DNA of 64,000 bases, taken from Mycolicibacterium septicum DSM 44393. GTDB taxonomy: Bacteria > Actinomycetota > Actinomycetes > Mycobacteriales > Mycobacteriaceae. The number at the start of each line of letters is the position of its first letter. The stretch's first letter is position 1. The notes below the pieces were generated by a model. It had not been told where the DNA came from, made no database searches, and was given only the letters and a program-made list of their open reading frames with translations. Location: the NCBI RefSeq assembly GCF_000455325.1, contig NZ_HG322952.1, positions 1,202,558-1,266,557 on the forward strand. Reading direction: 5' to 3'. Shown piece after piece: positions 8,006 to 16,291 of this stretch. Position numbers and translations under genes: made by a program.

Positions 8006-8269
8006 TCAAGCGGGGCCGACCACCGGCAGCAGCGCCATCTCCCTGGCGTTCTTGATCGCCGTGGCGACCTGGCGCTGTTGCTGCGGGGTGAGCCCGGTGA
8101 TGCGCCGGGACCGGATCTTGCCGCGCTCACTGATGAAGGTCCGCAGCAGGTGGACGTCCTTGTAGTCGACCTCGGTCACCCCGAGGGCTGTCAGTTGATT
8201 GCGCCTCGGCTTCTTGAGTTCGGTGGCCGGCGGGCGCTTCTTGGTGTTCTTCCGGGAATTCGACGCCAT
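8006..8269 (-). CDS. rpsR2: Alternative (zinc-free) ribosomal protein S18
   Basis: The 87-residue S18 paralogue has the conserved RTFISERGKIRSRRITGLTP core and no cysteine. The start ATG 8269 overlaps the rpsN2 stop (ATGA). It is last in the L28-L33-S14-S18 group that mycobacteria express under zinc starvation to replace zinc-binding ribosomal proteins. Control comes from the Zur-type box at 9008-9022. Confidence 0.95.
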   Translation of the reverse strand: MASNSRKNTKKRPPATELKKPRRNQLTALGVTEVDYKDVHLLRTFISERGKIRSRRITGLTPQQQRQVATAIKNAREMALLPVVGPA

Positions 8270-8574
8270 CACCAGCTCGACTTCCGCACGCCCGGCAGTT
8301 CACCGCGGTGTGCCAGTTCGCGCACCCGGACCCGCGACAGCCCGAACTTGCGGAGATGACCTCGCGGGCGGCCGTCGACCGCGTCTCGGTTGCGCAGCCG
8401 CACCGGGCTCGAATCACGCGGCAGCCGTTGCAGTGCCGAGACCGCCGCTGTTTTCTCTTCACGGGTACTGGCCGGGTTGCGGATGGTCTCTTTGAGCTCG
8501 GCCCGCCGTTCGGCGTAACGCTCCACGAGTTCCCGGCGCTGCTCGTTCTTGACGATCTTGGATCGCTTGGCCAT
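8269..8574 (-). CDS. rpsN2: Alternative (zinc-free) ribosomal protein S14
   Basis: The 101-residue long-form S14 starts MAKRSKIVKNEQRR and ends in the RVRVRELAHRGELPGVRKSSW tail typical of S14. There is no cysteine, so no zinc knuckle; short zinc-binding S14 is about 61 residues. The ATG at 8574 shares one base with the rpmG2 stop. It belongs to the Zur-controlled zinc-independent set. Confidence 0.95.
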   Translation of the reverse strand: MAKRSKIVKNEQRRELVERYAERRAELKETIRNPASTREEKTAAVSALQRLPRDSSPVRLRNRDAVDGRPRGHLRKFGLSRVRVRELAHRGELPGVRKSSW

Positions 8575-8738
8575 CAGCGCTCCTCGCGGAAGTCGACGTG
8601 GCGGCGGACGACCGGGTCGTATTTGCGCAGCACGATCCGGTCCGGGTCGTTGCGGCGGTTCTTGCGGGTGACGTAGGTGTACCCGGTCCCCGCAGTCGAT
8701 TTCAGCTTCACGATGGGACGAACATCGGTGCTGGCCAT
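8574..8738 (-). CDS. rpmG2: Alternative (zinc-free) ribosomal protein L33
   Basis: A 54-residue protein is encoded from ATG 8738 to TGA 8574-8576. It starts MASTDVRPIVKLKSTAGTGY and continues YVTRKNRRNDPDRIVLRKYDP, the L33 signature. All four cysteines of zinc-binding L33 are absent. One-base overlaps with rpmB2 and rpsN2 (TGATG) show tight coupling. At 55 codons it is easily missed by length-filtered gene calling. Confidence 0.95.
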   Translation of the reverse strand: MASTDVRPIVKLKSTAGTGYTYVTRKNRRNDPDRIVLRKYDPVVRRHVDFREER

Positions 8739-8974
8739 CAGATCTTCTCCCCTGCGCTACGCAGGCGGGCCACGACCGCCTCGATGCCGTCGCGGTCGAT
8801 CACCTTGATTCCCTTGGCGCTGACCCGAAGTCGGATGCGGCGCCCTTCTCCTGGCAGGTAGTAGGTCTTGGTCTGGATGTTGGGGTTCCAGCGGCGCCGA
8901 CTGCGCTTGTGCGAGTGCGACACCGTGTTGCCGAACCCGGGCGAGCGCCCGGTGACTTGGCAGTGGGCAGACAT
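8738..8974 (-). CDS. rpmB2: Alternative ribosomal protein L28 (C-minus type)
   Basis: The 78-residue L28 starts MSAHCQVTGRSPGFGN and has the SHSHKRSRRRWNPNIQTKTYYL core and a C-terminal VSAKGIKVIDRDGIEAVV. Only one cysteine remains, so the CxxC pairs of zinc-binding L28 are lost. It is the first gene of the minus-strand zinc-free set, starting 34 bases from the Zur box. Confidence 0.95.
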   Translation of the reverse strand: MSAHCQVTGRSPGFGNTVSHSHKRSRRRWNPNIQTKTYYLPGEGRRIRLRVSAKGIKVIDRDGIEAVVARLRSAGEKI

Positions 8975-9007
8975 CGGTCTCCTTCGGATGGGGTAGCCTT
9001 ACGATAA

Positions 9008-9022
9008 TGATAATCGTTTTCA
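9008..9022. promoter_or_regulatory. Zur box in the divergent promoter of rpmB2 and the Mrf-like gene
   Basis: The sequence TGATAATCGTTTTCA is an imperfect palindrome of two TGAtAA/TGAAAA half-sites, in keeping with the mycobacterial Zur operator. It sits between L28 (start 8974, minus) and the Mrf-like gene (start 9047, plus), so one site can repress both transcripts when zinc is plentiful. Confidence 0.88.
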
Positions 9023-9046
9023 ACAACAACTTCACCGGGAGGTGCA

Positions 9047-10237
9047 GTGCGAACCCCTGTGGTGCTGATCGCCGGTCAAGGTGACAGCGACGGCGTAGCA
9101 GAAGAACTGGGCCGCAGGCCGGGAACCGTGCTGGTGCGCCACGCATTCGACGGCCAGGTCGTCCTGCGGACCGTGTCCGACGGCGGCGGGACATCCGATC
9201 TGGCCCTCGAGCTGGCCCACGGTTGCGTGACCTGCACGGTCCGCGACGATCTGCTGATCCTGTTGCGGCGCCTGAGCCGGCGCGGCGACGTGGAGCGCAT
9301 CGTCGTGCAGCTGATGCCCTGGCTGGAGGCCGAACCGGTGTGCTGGGCGATCAACACCGTCCGGGTCCACGTCGGGCCCGGTTACCTCGACGGGCCCGCC
9401 GCCCGCGACGTGACCATCGAGGCGGTCATCGCAAGCCTGGACGCCCTGGCCTGGCTGGAACAGTCCGTCGGCGACGAGGAGCTGCCCGACGGGCGCACGG
9501 TCGCCCAGGTGGTCGTCGGGCAGGCCGAGTTCGCCGACATGCTGGTGCTCAACGAGCCCGACGCCACCACACTGGCGGTGCTGCGCCGGCTCGCACCCCG
9601 CGCCCGCATCACTGTGGGCCCCGACCAGGTGGAGCTCGGCCTGGCACACCTGGAACCGAACAGTCCGCGCGGGCGCACCGCGACACCGCACGATCCGCTG
9701 CTGGCCGGAGAACCGCCGCTGGAACCCGACGACGAGGTCATCATCGTCGAATTCGCCGCGCGCCGACCGTTTCACCCGCTACGCCTGCACTCCGCCGTCG
9801 ATCACCTGCTCGACGGCGTGGTACGCACCCGTGGGCGAGCCTGGCTGGCCAACCGGCCCGGCGACGTCATGTGGATCGAGTCCGCAGGCGGCGGAATGCA
9901 TTTCAGCAACGCCGGAAAATGGCTGGCAGCAATGGATTCCACCGAGCGGGCCTACACCGACCCCGAACGCCTGGCGATGGCCGCGATCGACTGGCATCAC
10001 CAGTTCGGTGATCGCCACATCTCGCTGACGGTCCTGGTCTGCGGAGCCAGGCCCGGCGAGGTCATCGAGGCGCTGCGCGGCGCGCTGCTCACCGACGACG
10101 AGCTGGCGCGGCCCGAGCAGTGGGCCGATTACCCCGACCCGTTCGGGGACTGGCACGAAGAACCCTGCCTGCCACCGGTCGAGGAACCCGCCGCATCCGC
10201 CCGTCAGGAAGCCCACCAGGAAGGGGAATCCCAGTGA
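9047..10237 (+). CDS. mrf: Mrf-like protein, COG0523/CobW-derived (ribosome hibernation)
   Basis: The 396-residue product has a COG0523-like layout with a C-terminal CobW_C domain (FHPLRLHSAVDHLL, RTRGRAWLANRPGDVMWIES). The GTPase part is degenerate. Where a GxxGxGKT P-loop should be, there is LIAGQGDSDG, and the CxCC metal motif is reduced to GCVTCTV. In M. smegmatis, Mrf, encoded in the zinc-free ribosomal protein operon, recruits the hibernation factor MPY under zinc starvation; position and degeneracy fit that protein (Rv0106 type). The start GTG 9047 follows a GGGAGG ribosome site. Its stop overlaps the L31B start (GTGA). Confidence 0.82.
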   Translation: MRTPVVLIAGQGDSDGVAEELGRRPGTVLVRHAFDGQVVLRTVSDGGGTSDLALELAHGCVTCTVRDDLLILLRRLSRRGDVERIVVQLMPWLEAEPVCWAINTVRVHVGPGYLDGPAARDVTIEAVIASLDALAWLEQSVGDEELPDGRTVAQVVVGQAEFADMLVLNEPDATTLAVLRRLAPRARITVGPDQVELGLAHLEPNSPRGRTATPHDPLLAGEPPLEPDDEVIIVEFAARRPFHPLRLHSAVDHLLDGVVRTRGRAWLANRPGDVMWIESAGGGMHFSNAGKWLAAMDSTERAYTDPERLAMAAIDWHHQFGDRHISLTVLVCGARPGEVIEALRGALLTDDELARPEQWADYPDPFGDWHEEPCLPPVEEPAASARQEAHQEGESQ

Positions 10238-10482
10238 AATCCGACATCCACCCCGACTATCACCCCGTGGTGTTCCAGGACGCCGCGACCGGTACCAGAT
10301 TTCTCACCCGGTCGACCGCAACCAGTGAGCGCACCATCGAGTGGCCCACTCCCGAAGGGATCCAGACCTACCCGCTGATCGTCGTCGACGTCACCAGTGA
10401 TTCGCATCCGTTCTGGACCGGGTCCGCGCGCCACATCGACTCGGCCGGGCAGGTGGAGAAGTTCCGCCGTCGCTACGGATAG
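10234..10482 (+). CDS. rpmE2: Ribosomal protein L31 type B (zinc-free)
   Basis: An 82-residue type B L31 begins MKSDIHPDYHPVVFQD and has the TEWP-like IEWPTPEG, VTSDSHPFWTG and a C-terminal GQVEKFRRRYG. There is no cysteine, so no zinc site. The start is GTG 10234, overlapping the Mrf-like stop by four bases. With L28, L33, S14 and S18 it completes the set of zinc-independent ribosomal replacements around one Zur box. Confidence 0.95.
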   Translation: MKSDIHPDYHPVVFQDAATGTRFLTRSTATSERTIEWPTPEGIQTYPLIVVDVTSDSHPFWTGSARHIDSAGQVEKFRRRYG

Positions 10483-10502
10483 GCCGGCTCTAGGGTGGGG
10501 CA

Positions 10503-11426
10503 ATGCGGCTCAAGCCCGGCAGACCCGACCTGGCCCCCTATGCGCGGTTCTTCGACGCACCGTCGGCCACACCGCAATCCCCGGTCACGGTGACGTGGGC
10601 CGGGGTCAGCACGCTCCTGGTCGACGACGGGTCCTCGGCCGTCCTCACCGACGGGTTCTTCTCCCGGCCCGCGCTGTCGAGCGTCGTCCTGGGCAAGCTG
10701 GCGCCGTCACTGCCCCGCATCGATGGCAGCCTGGCCCGTCTCGGCGTCGACAAGCTCGAAGCCGTGTTGCCGGTCCACACCCACTTCGACCACGCCATGG
10801 ACTCGGCCGTCGTGGCCGAGCGCACCGGTGCCCGACTCGTGGGCGGTACCTCGACCGCCCAGGTCGGTGCCGGCGGTGGCCTGGCGCCCGACCGGATCGT
10901 CACGGTCACCCCCGGCGAAGCCGTCACCCTCGGAGCGTTTCAGGTGACCCTCTTCGAGTCCGAGCACTGCCCACCTGACCGCTTCCCCGGCACCATCACC
11001 GCGCCCGTCGTGCCGCCCGTGAAGGCCTCTGCATACAAATGCGGTGAGGCCTGGTCGACCCTGGTGCACCACCGGGCCAGCGACCGCAGCCTGCTGATCG
11101 TCGGCAGTGCCGGCGCGGTGCCGGGCGCACTGGACGGGCAGCACGCCGAGGTGGTCTACCTCGGGATCGGCCAACTCGGGTTGCAGTCCGAGCAGTACCT
11201 GGAGAGCTACTGGGCCGACACCGTGCGCGCGGTGGGCGCGCGCCGCGTGGTGCTGATCCATTGGGACGACTTCTTCCGGCCGCTGCACAAACCCTTGCGC
11301 GCACTGCCGTATGCCGGCGACGACCTGGACGTCTCGATGCGGGTGCTGACCCGGCTGGCCGAACGGGACGCGGTGAGCCTGCACCTTCCGGCGCTGTGGG
11401 AGCACGCCGACCCGTGGGTCAGTTGA
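10503..11426 (+). CDS. MBL-fold metallo-hydrolase
   Basis: The 307-residue product has the metallo-beta-lactamase motif HTHFDHAMD near residues 93-101, preceded by the VTWAGVSTLLVDDG strand pair and followed by a C-terminal VVLIHWDDF containing another possible metal ligand. It has no signal peptide and is likely cytosolic. The substrate is unknown; UlaG-like lactonase or phosphodiesterase activity is possible. It starts 20 bases after L31B and may be read through from the Zur promoter. Its last eight bases overlap the tail of the convergent phosphodiesterase gene. Confidence 0.75.
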   Translation: MRLKPGRPDLAPYARFFDAPSATPQSPVTVTWAGVSTLLVDDGSSAVLTDGFFSRPALSSVVLGKLAPSLPRIDGSLARLGVDKLEAVLPVHTHFDHAMDSAVVAERTGARLVGGTSTAQVGAGGGLAPDRIVTVTPGEAVTLGAFQVTLFESEHCPPDRFPGTITAPVVPPVKASAYKCGEAWSTLVHHRASDRSLLIVGSAGAVPGALDGQHAEVVYLGIGQLGLQSEQYLESYWADTVRAVGARRVVLIHWDDFFRPLHKPLRALPYAGDDLDVSMRVLTRLAERDAVSLHLPALWEHADPWVS

Positions 11427-12396
11427 GCCGCTGAAACGACGGCGGCAGCGGCAAGCCAAGCTCCGCCAGCACGCCACGCAGCCGCGTCGGGTAATCGGTG
11501 ATGAGGCCGTCGACGCCGTGGGCGATCAGCGCCCGCATGGCCGCCGGTTCGTTCACGGTCCACGGGGTCACCTTGAGGTCCAGCGCGTGTGCCCGCTCCA
11601 CGAATCCCCGGTCCACCAGCTGGTACTGGGGTGAGAGCACCGTGGCGCCCACCGATACCGCGCCGGCGATCGGATCGCCGTCCACTGCCGGATCGACCCC
11701 ACCGAGCCACGGAGAACCGGGCACCCAGGTCGTGTCATCCCACAGCGCCACCCTCGGTAGCGACGGCTCGGCCCGCTGCACCAATGGCAGTGTGCGCCAG
11801 TCGAAGCTCTGGATGTCCACCTTGTCGACCTTGCCCGCCGCCCGTACGGCATCGAGGATGACGTCGACGAACTCCTCCGGCGTGGCCGAGGTTTCGGGTT
11901 TGTCCGCCTCGATCTTCGTCTCGATGTTGAAACGCACGTCGGCGTCGTAGGCATCGGTCAGTGCGAACACCTCGGGCAGCACGGCAATCTTGTTGTCGCG
12001 CACCACCTCGGCGTCGGGAAATCCACTCAGCAACTTGCCACAGTCAAGGGTGCGAATCTGTTCGAGGGTGAGATCGTGCACCAGCTTCCCCACGTACGGG
12101 TACATCGGGTCGCCCGGGAACGCCGGGGCCGTGTCGGCACATTTGGTCTCGTCGATCCGGGGGTCGTGCCACACCAGGGGTTGCCTGTCCTTCGTGAGCA
12201 CGATGTCGAGTTCGAGCGTGCTCACCCCGAGCTCCAAGGACTTCGCGAAGGCGCGCAGCGACTCCTCGGTCGTCTCGCCACGGCCGCCGCGGTGGGACTG
12301 CAGGTCGAACCCGGCGGGCGCCGCGACGGCCGGCGGGACAGACTGGAACACGGCAGCCAGAGCGAACAACAGGACCATCGGTGCAGCCGGACGCAT
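11419..12396 (-). CDS. Secreted glycerophosphodiester phosphodiesterase
   Basis: The 325-residue product has a cleavable signal ending VAA at about residue 26, then the GDPD domain: QSHRGGRGETTEES (catalytic His/Arg), TLELDIVLTKDRQPLVWHDP (metal-binding Glu/Asp and second catalytic His), FNIETKIE and a final TVNEPAAMRALIAHGVDGLITDYP. It hydrolyses glycerophosphodiesters to glycerol-3-phosphate and an alcohol outside the cell. The start is ATG 12396; TTG 12405 is possible. It is monocistronic and convergent with the MBL gene. Confidence 0.88.
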   Translation of the reverse strand: MRPAAPMVLLFALAAVFQSVPPAVAAPAGFDLQSHRGGRGETTEESLRAFAKSLELGVSTLELDIVLTKDRQPLVWHDPRIDETKCADTAPAFPGDPMYPYVGKLVHDLTLEQIRTLDCGKLLSGFPDAEVVRDNKIAVLPEVFALTDAYDADVRFNIETKIEADKPETSATPEEFVDVILDAVRAAGKVDKVDIQSFDWRTLPLVQRAEPSLPRVALWDDTTWVPGSPWLGGVDPAVDGDPIAGAVSVGATVLSPQYQLVDRGFVERAHALDLKVTPWTVNEPAAMRALIAHGVDGLITDYPTRLRGVLAELGLPLPPSFQRLN

Positions 12397-12467
12397 GGTC
12401 ACCAACGCTATCGAGCAAACCGAGTACGGTCAGGTCCGCGTGGCCCGACCGCGTGAATCGTCATCGA

Positions 12468-13733
12468 ATGTTCGACTGGCCGAAAGGAACCACGCCGTTG
12501 ATCCTGGCCCTGGTGCTGCTGGCCGTCGTGTTGGTGTTCGCGTTGGCGCGGCCCGAGGGCTGGCCCGAGGCCGTCGTGGCGATTCCGGCCGCCGGGCTGC
12601 TGATCGCCTTCGGTGTGATCTCGCCGGACGACGCGCTGGCCGAGGTGAATCGCCTTCTGCCCGTGGTGGGTTTCCTGGCGGCGGTGCTGGTGTTGGCCCA
12701 CCTGTGTGACGACGAGGGCCTGTTCCACGCCGCGGGCACGCTGATGGCCCGGGCCAGCAGGGGTGATTCCCGAAGGTTGCTGACCCGGGTGTTCCTGATC
12801 GGGGCGACGACGACCGCCGTGCTCAGCCTCGACGCGACCGTGGTGCTGTTGACGCCGGTGGTACTGGCCACCGCCCGCACACTGGCGATACCGCCCCGGC
12901 CGCATGCCTACGCCACCGCACACCTGGCCAACTCCGCGTCGCTGTTGTTTCCGGTGTCGAACCTGACCAATCTGCTGGCCTTCGCCGTGGCCGGCCTGTC
13001 CTTCACCCAGTTCAGCGCGGTGATGGCACTGCCCTGGCTGGCCGCCATCGGCGTCGAATTCGTGGTACTGCGTTGGCTTTTCCGCCACGAGTTGAGCCGC
13101 CCCGCCGCCGAGGTGACTCCCCCGCCGCCCGAGGTTCCGGTATTCGTGCTCGTGGTCTTGGGTTTGACGCTGGCGGGATTCGTCCTCACCTCGGTGTTCG
13201 ACGTATCGCCGGCCTGGGCGGCGCTGGCCGGAGCGGTGGTGCTCGGCGTGCGCAGTCTGGCTCAGCGGCGCAGCACGATCGGCGGAATCGTGCGTGCCGT
13301 CAACGTGCCGTTCCTGGCGTTCGTGCTGTGCCTCGGTGTGGTGGTGGACGCAGTCGTTCACAACGGCCTCGGCGACGCCATGCGTGGGGTGCTTCCGATC
13401 GGCGATTCGCTGCTCGCACTGCTGGGCTTCGCGGTGGTGGCGGCCGTACTGGCCAATCTGGTCAACAACCTGCCCGCGGTGCTGGTGCTGCTGCCGCTGG
13501 TGATGGCGTCCGGACCGGGAGCGGTACTGGCGGTGCTGATCGGGGTCAACGTCGGCCCCAACCTCACCTATGTCGGCTCATTGTCAAACCTGCTGTGGCG
13601 CAATGTGGTTCACCGCGAAGGCCTGCCTGCGCGGTTCACCGAGTTCAGCCGGGTGGGCTTGGCGACGGTGCCGCTCACCCTGGTGGCCTGCGTGCTGGCA
13701 CTCTGGGCCGGCCTGCGGCTCTTCGGCGGTTAG
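12468..13733 (+). CDS. ArsB/SLC13-type anion permease
   Basis: The 421-residue membrane protein has about ten to twelve helices. Conserved ArsB/NhaD-like segments include LSLDATVVLLTPVVLATAR, HLANSASLLFPVSNLTNLLAF and NLVNNLPAVLVLLPLV, with GVNVGPNLTYVGSLSNLLWRNVV near the end. This matches Rv3578 (arsB2) in family and neighbourhood, from memory. Function could be export of arsenite or another anion; no arsR or arsC is adjacent. The start is chosen at ATG 12468; GTG 12453 is an alternative and neither has a strong ribosome site. Confidence 0.75.
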   Translation: MFDWPKGTTPLILALVLLAVVLVFALARPEGWPEAVVAIPAAGLLIAFGVISPDDALAEVNRLLPVVGFLAAVLVLAHLCDDEGLFHAAGTLMARASRGDSRRLLTRVFLIGATTTAVLSLDATVVLLTPVVLATARTLAIPPRPHAYATAHLANSASLLFPVSNLTNLLAFAVAGLSFTQFSAVMALPWLAAIGVEFVVLRWLFRHELSRPAAEVTPPPPEVPVFVLVVLGLTLAGFVLTSVFDVSPAWAALAGAVVLGVRSLAQRRSTIGGIVRAVNVPFLAFVLCLGVVVDAVVHNGLGDAMRGVLPIGDSLLALLGFAVVAAVLANLVNNLPAVLVLLPLVMASGPGAVLAVLIGVNVGPNLTYVGSLSNLLWRNVVHREGLPARFTEFSRVGLATVPLTLVACVLALWAGLRLFGG

Positions 13734-13792
13734 GCGACACCGTTAACTTGCCGGTGCCGCACCGTTCGCATTGACCCGGTAGCACGGCAAGG

Positions 13793-15346
13793 GTGAGCGA
13801 CAACGCGACAGTCAGTAGGCGAACGTTGCTTTTGGTGGGCGGCACCACCGCGATTCTGGGTGCCGGCGCCGGGATCGCCGTCGACGGTTTCGTCCGATCG
13901 TCAGGGCCGGAGCTCTGGCAGCGCGAGGACCGCAGCGGTGCACCCCGGGTCGGCGGGCTGCACCTGCAGTACGGTGCCGATGCCTCGTCCGAGGTCGTGG
14001 TGTCCTGGCACACCGCCACCCGGGTGGGCAACCCACGGGTGATGTTCGGCACCCCGAACGACGGCTTCGGCGAGACCGTCGCCGCCGACACCGTCACCTA
14101 CCGCGACGGGCAGTCCGACACCGAGATCCGGGTACACCACGCCCGGCTCACCGGCCTGCTACCCGACACCGACTACATCTACGCCGCGGTACACGACGGC
14201 GCGAGCCCCGAAATGGGCACCGCCCGGACTGCGCCTCGGGGGCGGGCCCCGTTCCGGTTCACCAGTTTCGGCGATCAGTCCACGCCGACGCTCGACGCGA
14301 TGGTGGCCGACGCGTTCGGGAGCGACAACCGGGGTTCGCCTGCCGCGGGTGACATCACGACCGCAGTCGAGAACGCCCGACCGCTGTTCAATCTGGTCAA
14401 CGGAGACCTCTGCTACGCCAACCTGTCCGGCGACCGGATCAGAACCTGGTCGGATTGGTTCGAGAACAACTCCCGTTCGGCGCGGCACCGCCCATGGATG
14501 CCCGCCGCGGGCAATCACGAGAACGAACTGGGCAACGGCCCGATCGGCTACGCCGCATATCAAACCTATTTCGCCCTCCCCGATTCCGGAGCGGACGTCG
14601 AGCTGCGCGGCATGTGGTACGCGTTCACCGCGGGCGCGGTACGAGTGATCAGCCTCAACAACGACGACGTTTGCTATCAGGACGGTGGGAACTCCTACGT
14701 CCACGGCTACTCCGGCGGGGCCCAGAAACGTTGGCTGGAAAGTGAATTGGAGCATTCGAGTGCCGACACCGGGATCGACTGGATCGTGGTGTGCATGCAC
14801 CAGACCGCGGTGTCGACCGCCGACCGCACCAACGGCGCGGATCTCGGGATCCGGGAGAGCTGGCTGCCCCTGTTCGACCAGTACGGCGTGGACCTGGTGG
14901 TGTGCGGACACGAGCACCACTACGAGCGCTCGCACCCGATCCGCGGTGCGCAGCCGACCGATACCCTCACCCCGATCCCTGTCGACGGCCACGGGGATTC
15001 CATCGATACCAGCAGGGGCACAGTACATCTGGTGATCGGCGGCGGCGGCACCTCGATCCCGTCGAACCGGATGTTCTTCCCTGAACCGCGCTGCCGCGTG
15101 CTGACCGGGGTCGGGGCGCTCGACCCGGCGCTGGGCAAACGCACACCGCGCTACGTCACCGAGGCCGCGCCGTGGTCGAAGTTCCGCGACCGGGACCACG
15201 CCTACGGTTTCGTGATGTTCGACGTCGACCCGGGATCGCCGGGCGGCGAAACCTCGATCGAAGCAACCTATTTCGCGGTCGACGGACCGTTCGGCCAGAC
15301 CACGCCGGTAGATCGCTTCATCCTGCGCAAGAAGCGCACGGCCTGA
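13793..15346 (+). CDS. TAT-exported purple acid phosphatase-like metallophosphoesterase
   Basis: The 517-residue product has a twin-arginine signal (SRRTLLLVGG) and an N-terminal fibronectin-like domain (residues about 45-145). The metallophosphoesterase core shows GDQS, GDLCYAN, GNHENE, a HQT segment and GHEHHYERSHP, which supply the two-metal ligands of purple acid phosphatases. It probably releases phosphate from organic esters in the periplasm or outside. The start is GTG 13793. The stop abuts the tail of the convergent rlmB gene with no spacer. Confidence 0.85.
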   Translation: MSDNATVSRRTLLLVGGTTAILGAGAGIAVDGFVRSSGPELWQREDRSGAPRVGGLHLQYGADASSEVVVSWHTATRVGNPRVMFGTPNDGFGETVAADTVTYRDGQSDTEIRVHHARLTGLLPDTDYIYAAVHDGASPEMGTARTAPRGRAPFRFTSFGDQSTPTLDAMVADAFGSDNRGSPAAGDITTAVENARPLFNLVNGDLCYANLSGDRIRTWSDWFENNSRSARHRPWMPAAGNHENELGNGPIGYAAYQTYFALPDSGADVELRGMWYAFTAGAVRVISLNNDDVCYQDGGNSYVHGYSGGAQKRWLESELEHSSADTGIDWIVVCMHQTAVSTADRTNGADLGIRESWLPLFDQYGVDLVVCGHEHHYERSHPIRGAQPTDTLTPIPVDGHGDSIDTSRGTVHLVIGGGGTSIPSNRMFFPEPRCRVLTGVGALDPALGKRTPRYVTEAAPWSKFRDRDHAYGFVMFDVDPGSPGGETSIEATYFAVDGPFGQTTPVDRFILRKKRTA

Positions 15347-16291
15347 CTACGAACTCCGGCGCTGACGGGCGATCTCGGCCAGCACCACGCCGGCCGCCAC
15401 CGAGGCGTTCAACGACTCGGTCGGCCCGGCCATCGGGATGGAGACCACCGCGTCGCAGTTCTCCCGCACCAGCCGTGACAGGCCCTTGCCCTCCGAGCCG
15501 ACCACCACGACCATCGGCCCCGAGCCCTCGAGCTCGTCGAGCGTGGTGTCACCACCTGCGTCCAGTCCGACGATCTGCAGACCGGCATCGGCATAGCTCT
15601 TCAGCGTGCGAGTCAGGTTGGTCGCCCGCGCCACGGGCGTACGGGCCGCGGCACCGGCGCTGGTGCGCCACGCCACCGCGGTGACCGACGCCGAACGGCG
15701 CTGCGGGATCACCACACCGTGCCCGCCGAACGCGGCCACGGAACGCACGATGGCGCCCAGGTTGCGCGGATCGGAGATATTGTCCAGCGCGACCAGAAGC
15801 GCGGGCTCCCCGGACTCGCGGGCAGCCTTCAGCAGATCGTCGGGATGGGCGTAGTTGTACGGCGGCACCTGCAGGGCCAGGCCCTGGTGCAACGCGTTGG
15901 AGCTCATCCGGTCCAGATCGTGGCGCTGCACCTCCAGAATCGAGATGCCCCGGTCCGCGGCGATCTGGACGGATTCGGTGAGCCGCTCGTCGGCCTCGGT
16001 GCCCAGCGCCACGTACAGCGCGGTGGCCGGGACCTTGGCCCGCAGGCACTCCACGACCGGGTTGCGGCCCAGCACCAACTCGGTGTCGTCGGTCTTCTTG
16101 TGCCGGCCCTGCGCCTGGCGCGCCGCTTTCGCGGCCTTCTTGGCGGCCGGATGATGCGGACGCTGATCCGCGCGCGGGGTGGCCCCACGGCCCTCGAGCC
16201 CGCGGCGACGCACGCCGCCCGACCCGACCGTCGGCCCCTTCTTCGTCCCCGCCTTGCGCACTGCGCCGCGGCGCTGCGAATTCCCGGCCAT
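15347..16291 (-). CDS. rlmB: 23S rRNA (guanosine-2'-O-)-methyltransferase RlmB
   Basis: The 314-residue SpoU/TrmH-family enzyme has a lysine/arginine-rich N-terminus, an RNA-binding substrate domain (residues about 75-150, starting ELVLGRNPVVECL) and the SPOUT domain with DNISDPRNLGAIVRS, VVVGSEGKGLSRL and the knot SIPMAGPTESLNASVAAGVVL. It methylates the ribose of a guanosine in 23S rRNA. The ATG at 16291 shares one base with the cysS stop, so the two are coupled. Confidence 0.9.
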   Translation of the reverse strand: MAGNSQRRGAVRKAGTKKGPTVGSGGVRRRGLEGRGATPRADQRPHHPAAKKAAKAARQAQGRHKKTDDTELVLGRNPVVECLRAKVPATALYVALGTEADERLTESVQIAADRGISILEVQRHDLDRMSSNALHQGLALQVPPYNYAHPDDLLKAARESGEPALLVALDNISDPRNLGAIVRSVAAFGGHGVVIPQRRSASVTAVAWRTSAGAAARTPVARATNLTRTLKSYADAGLQIVGLDAGGDTTLDELEGSGPMVVVVGSEGKGLSRLVRENCDAVVSIPMAGPTESLNASVAAGVVLAEIARQRRSS

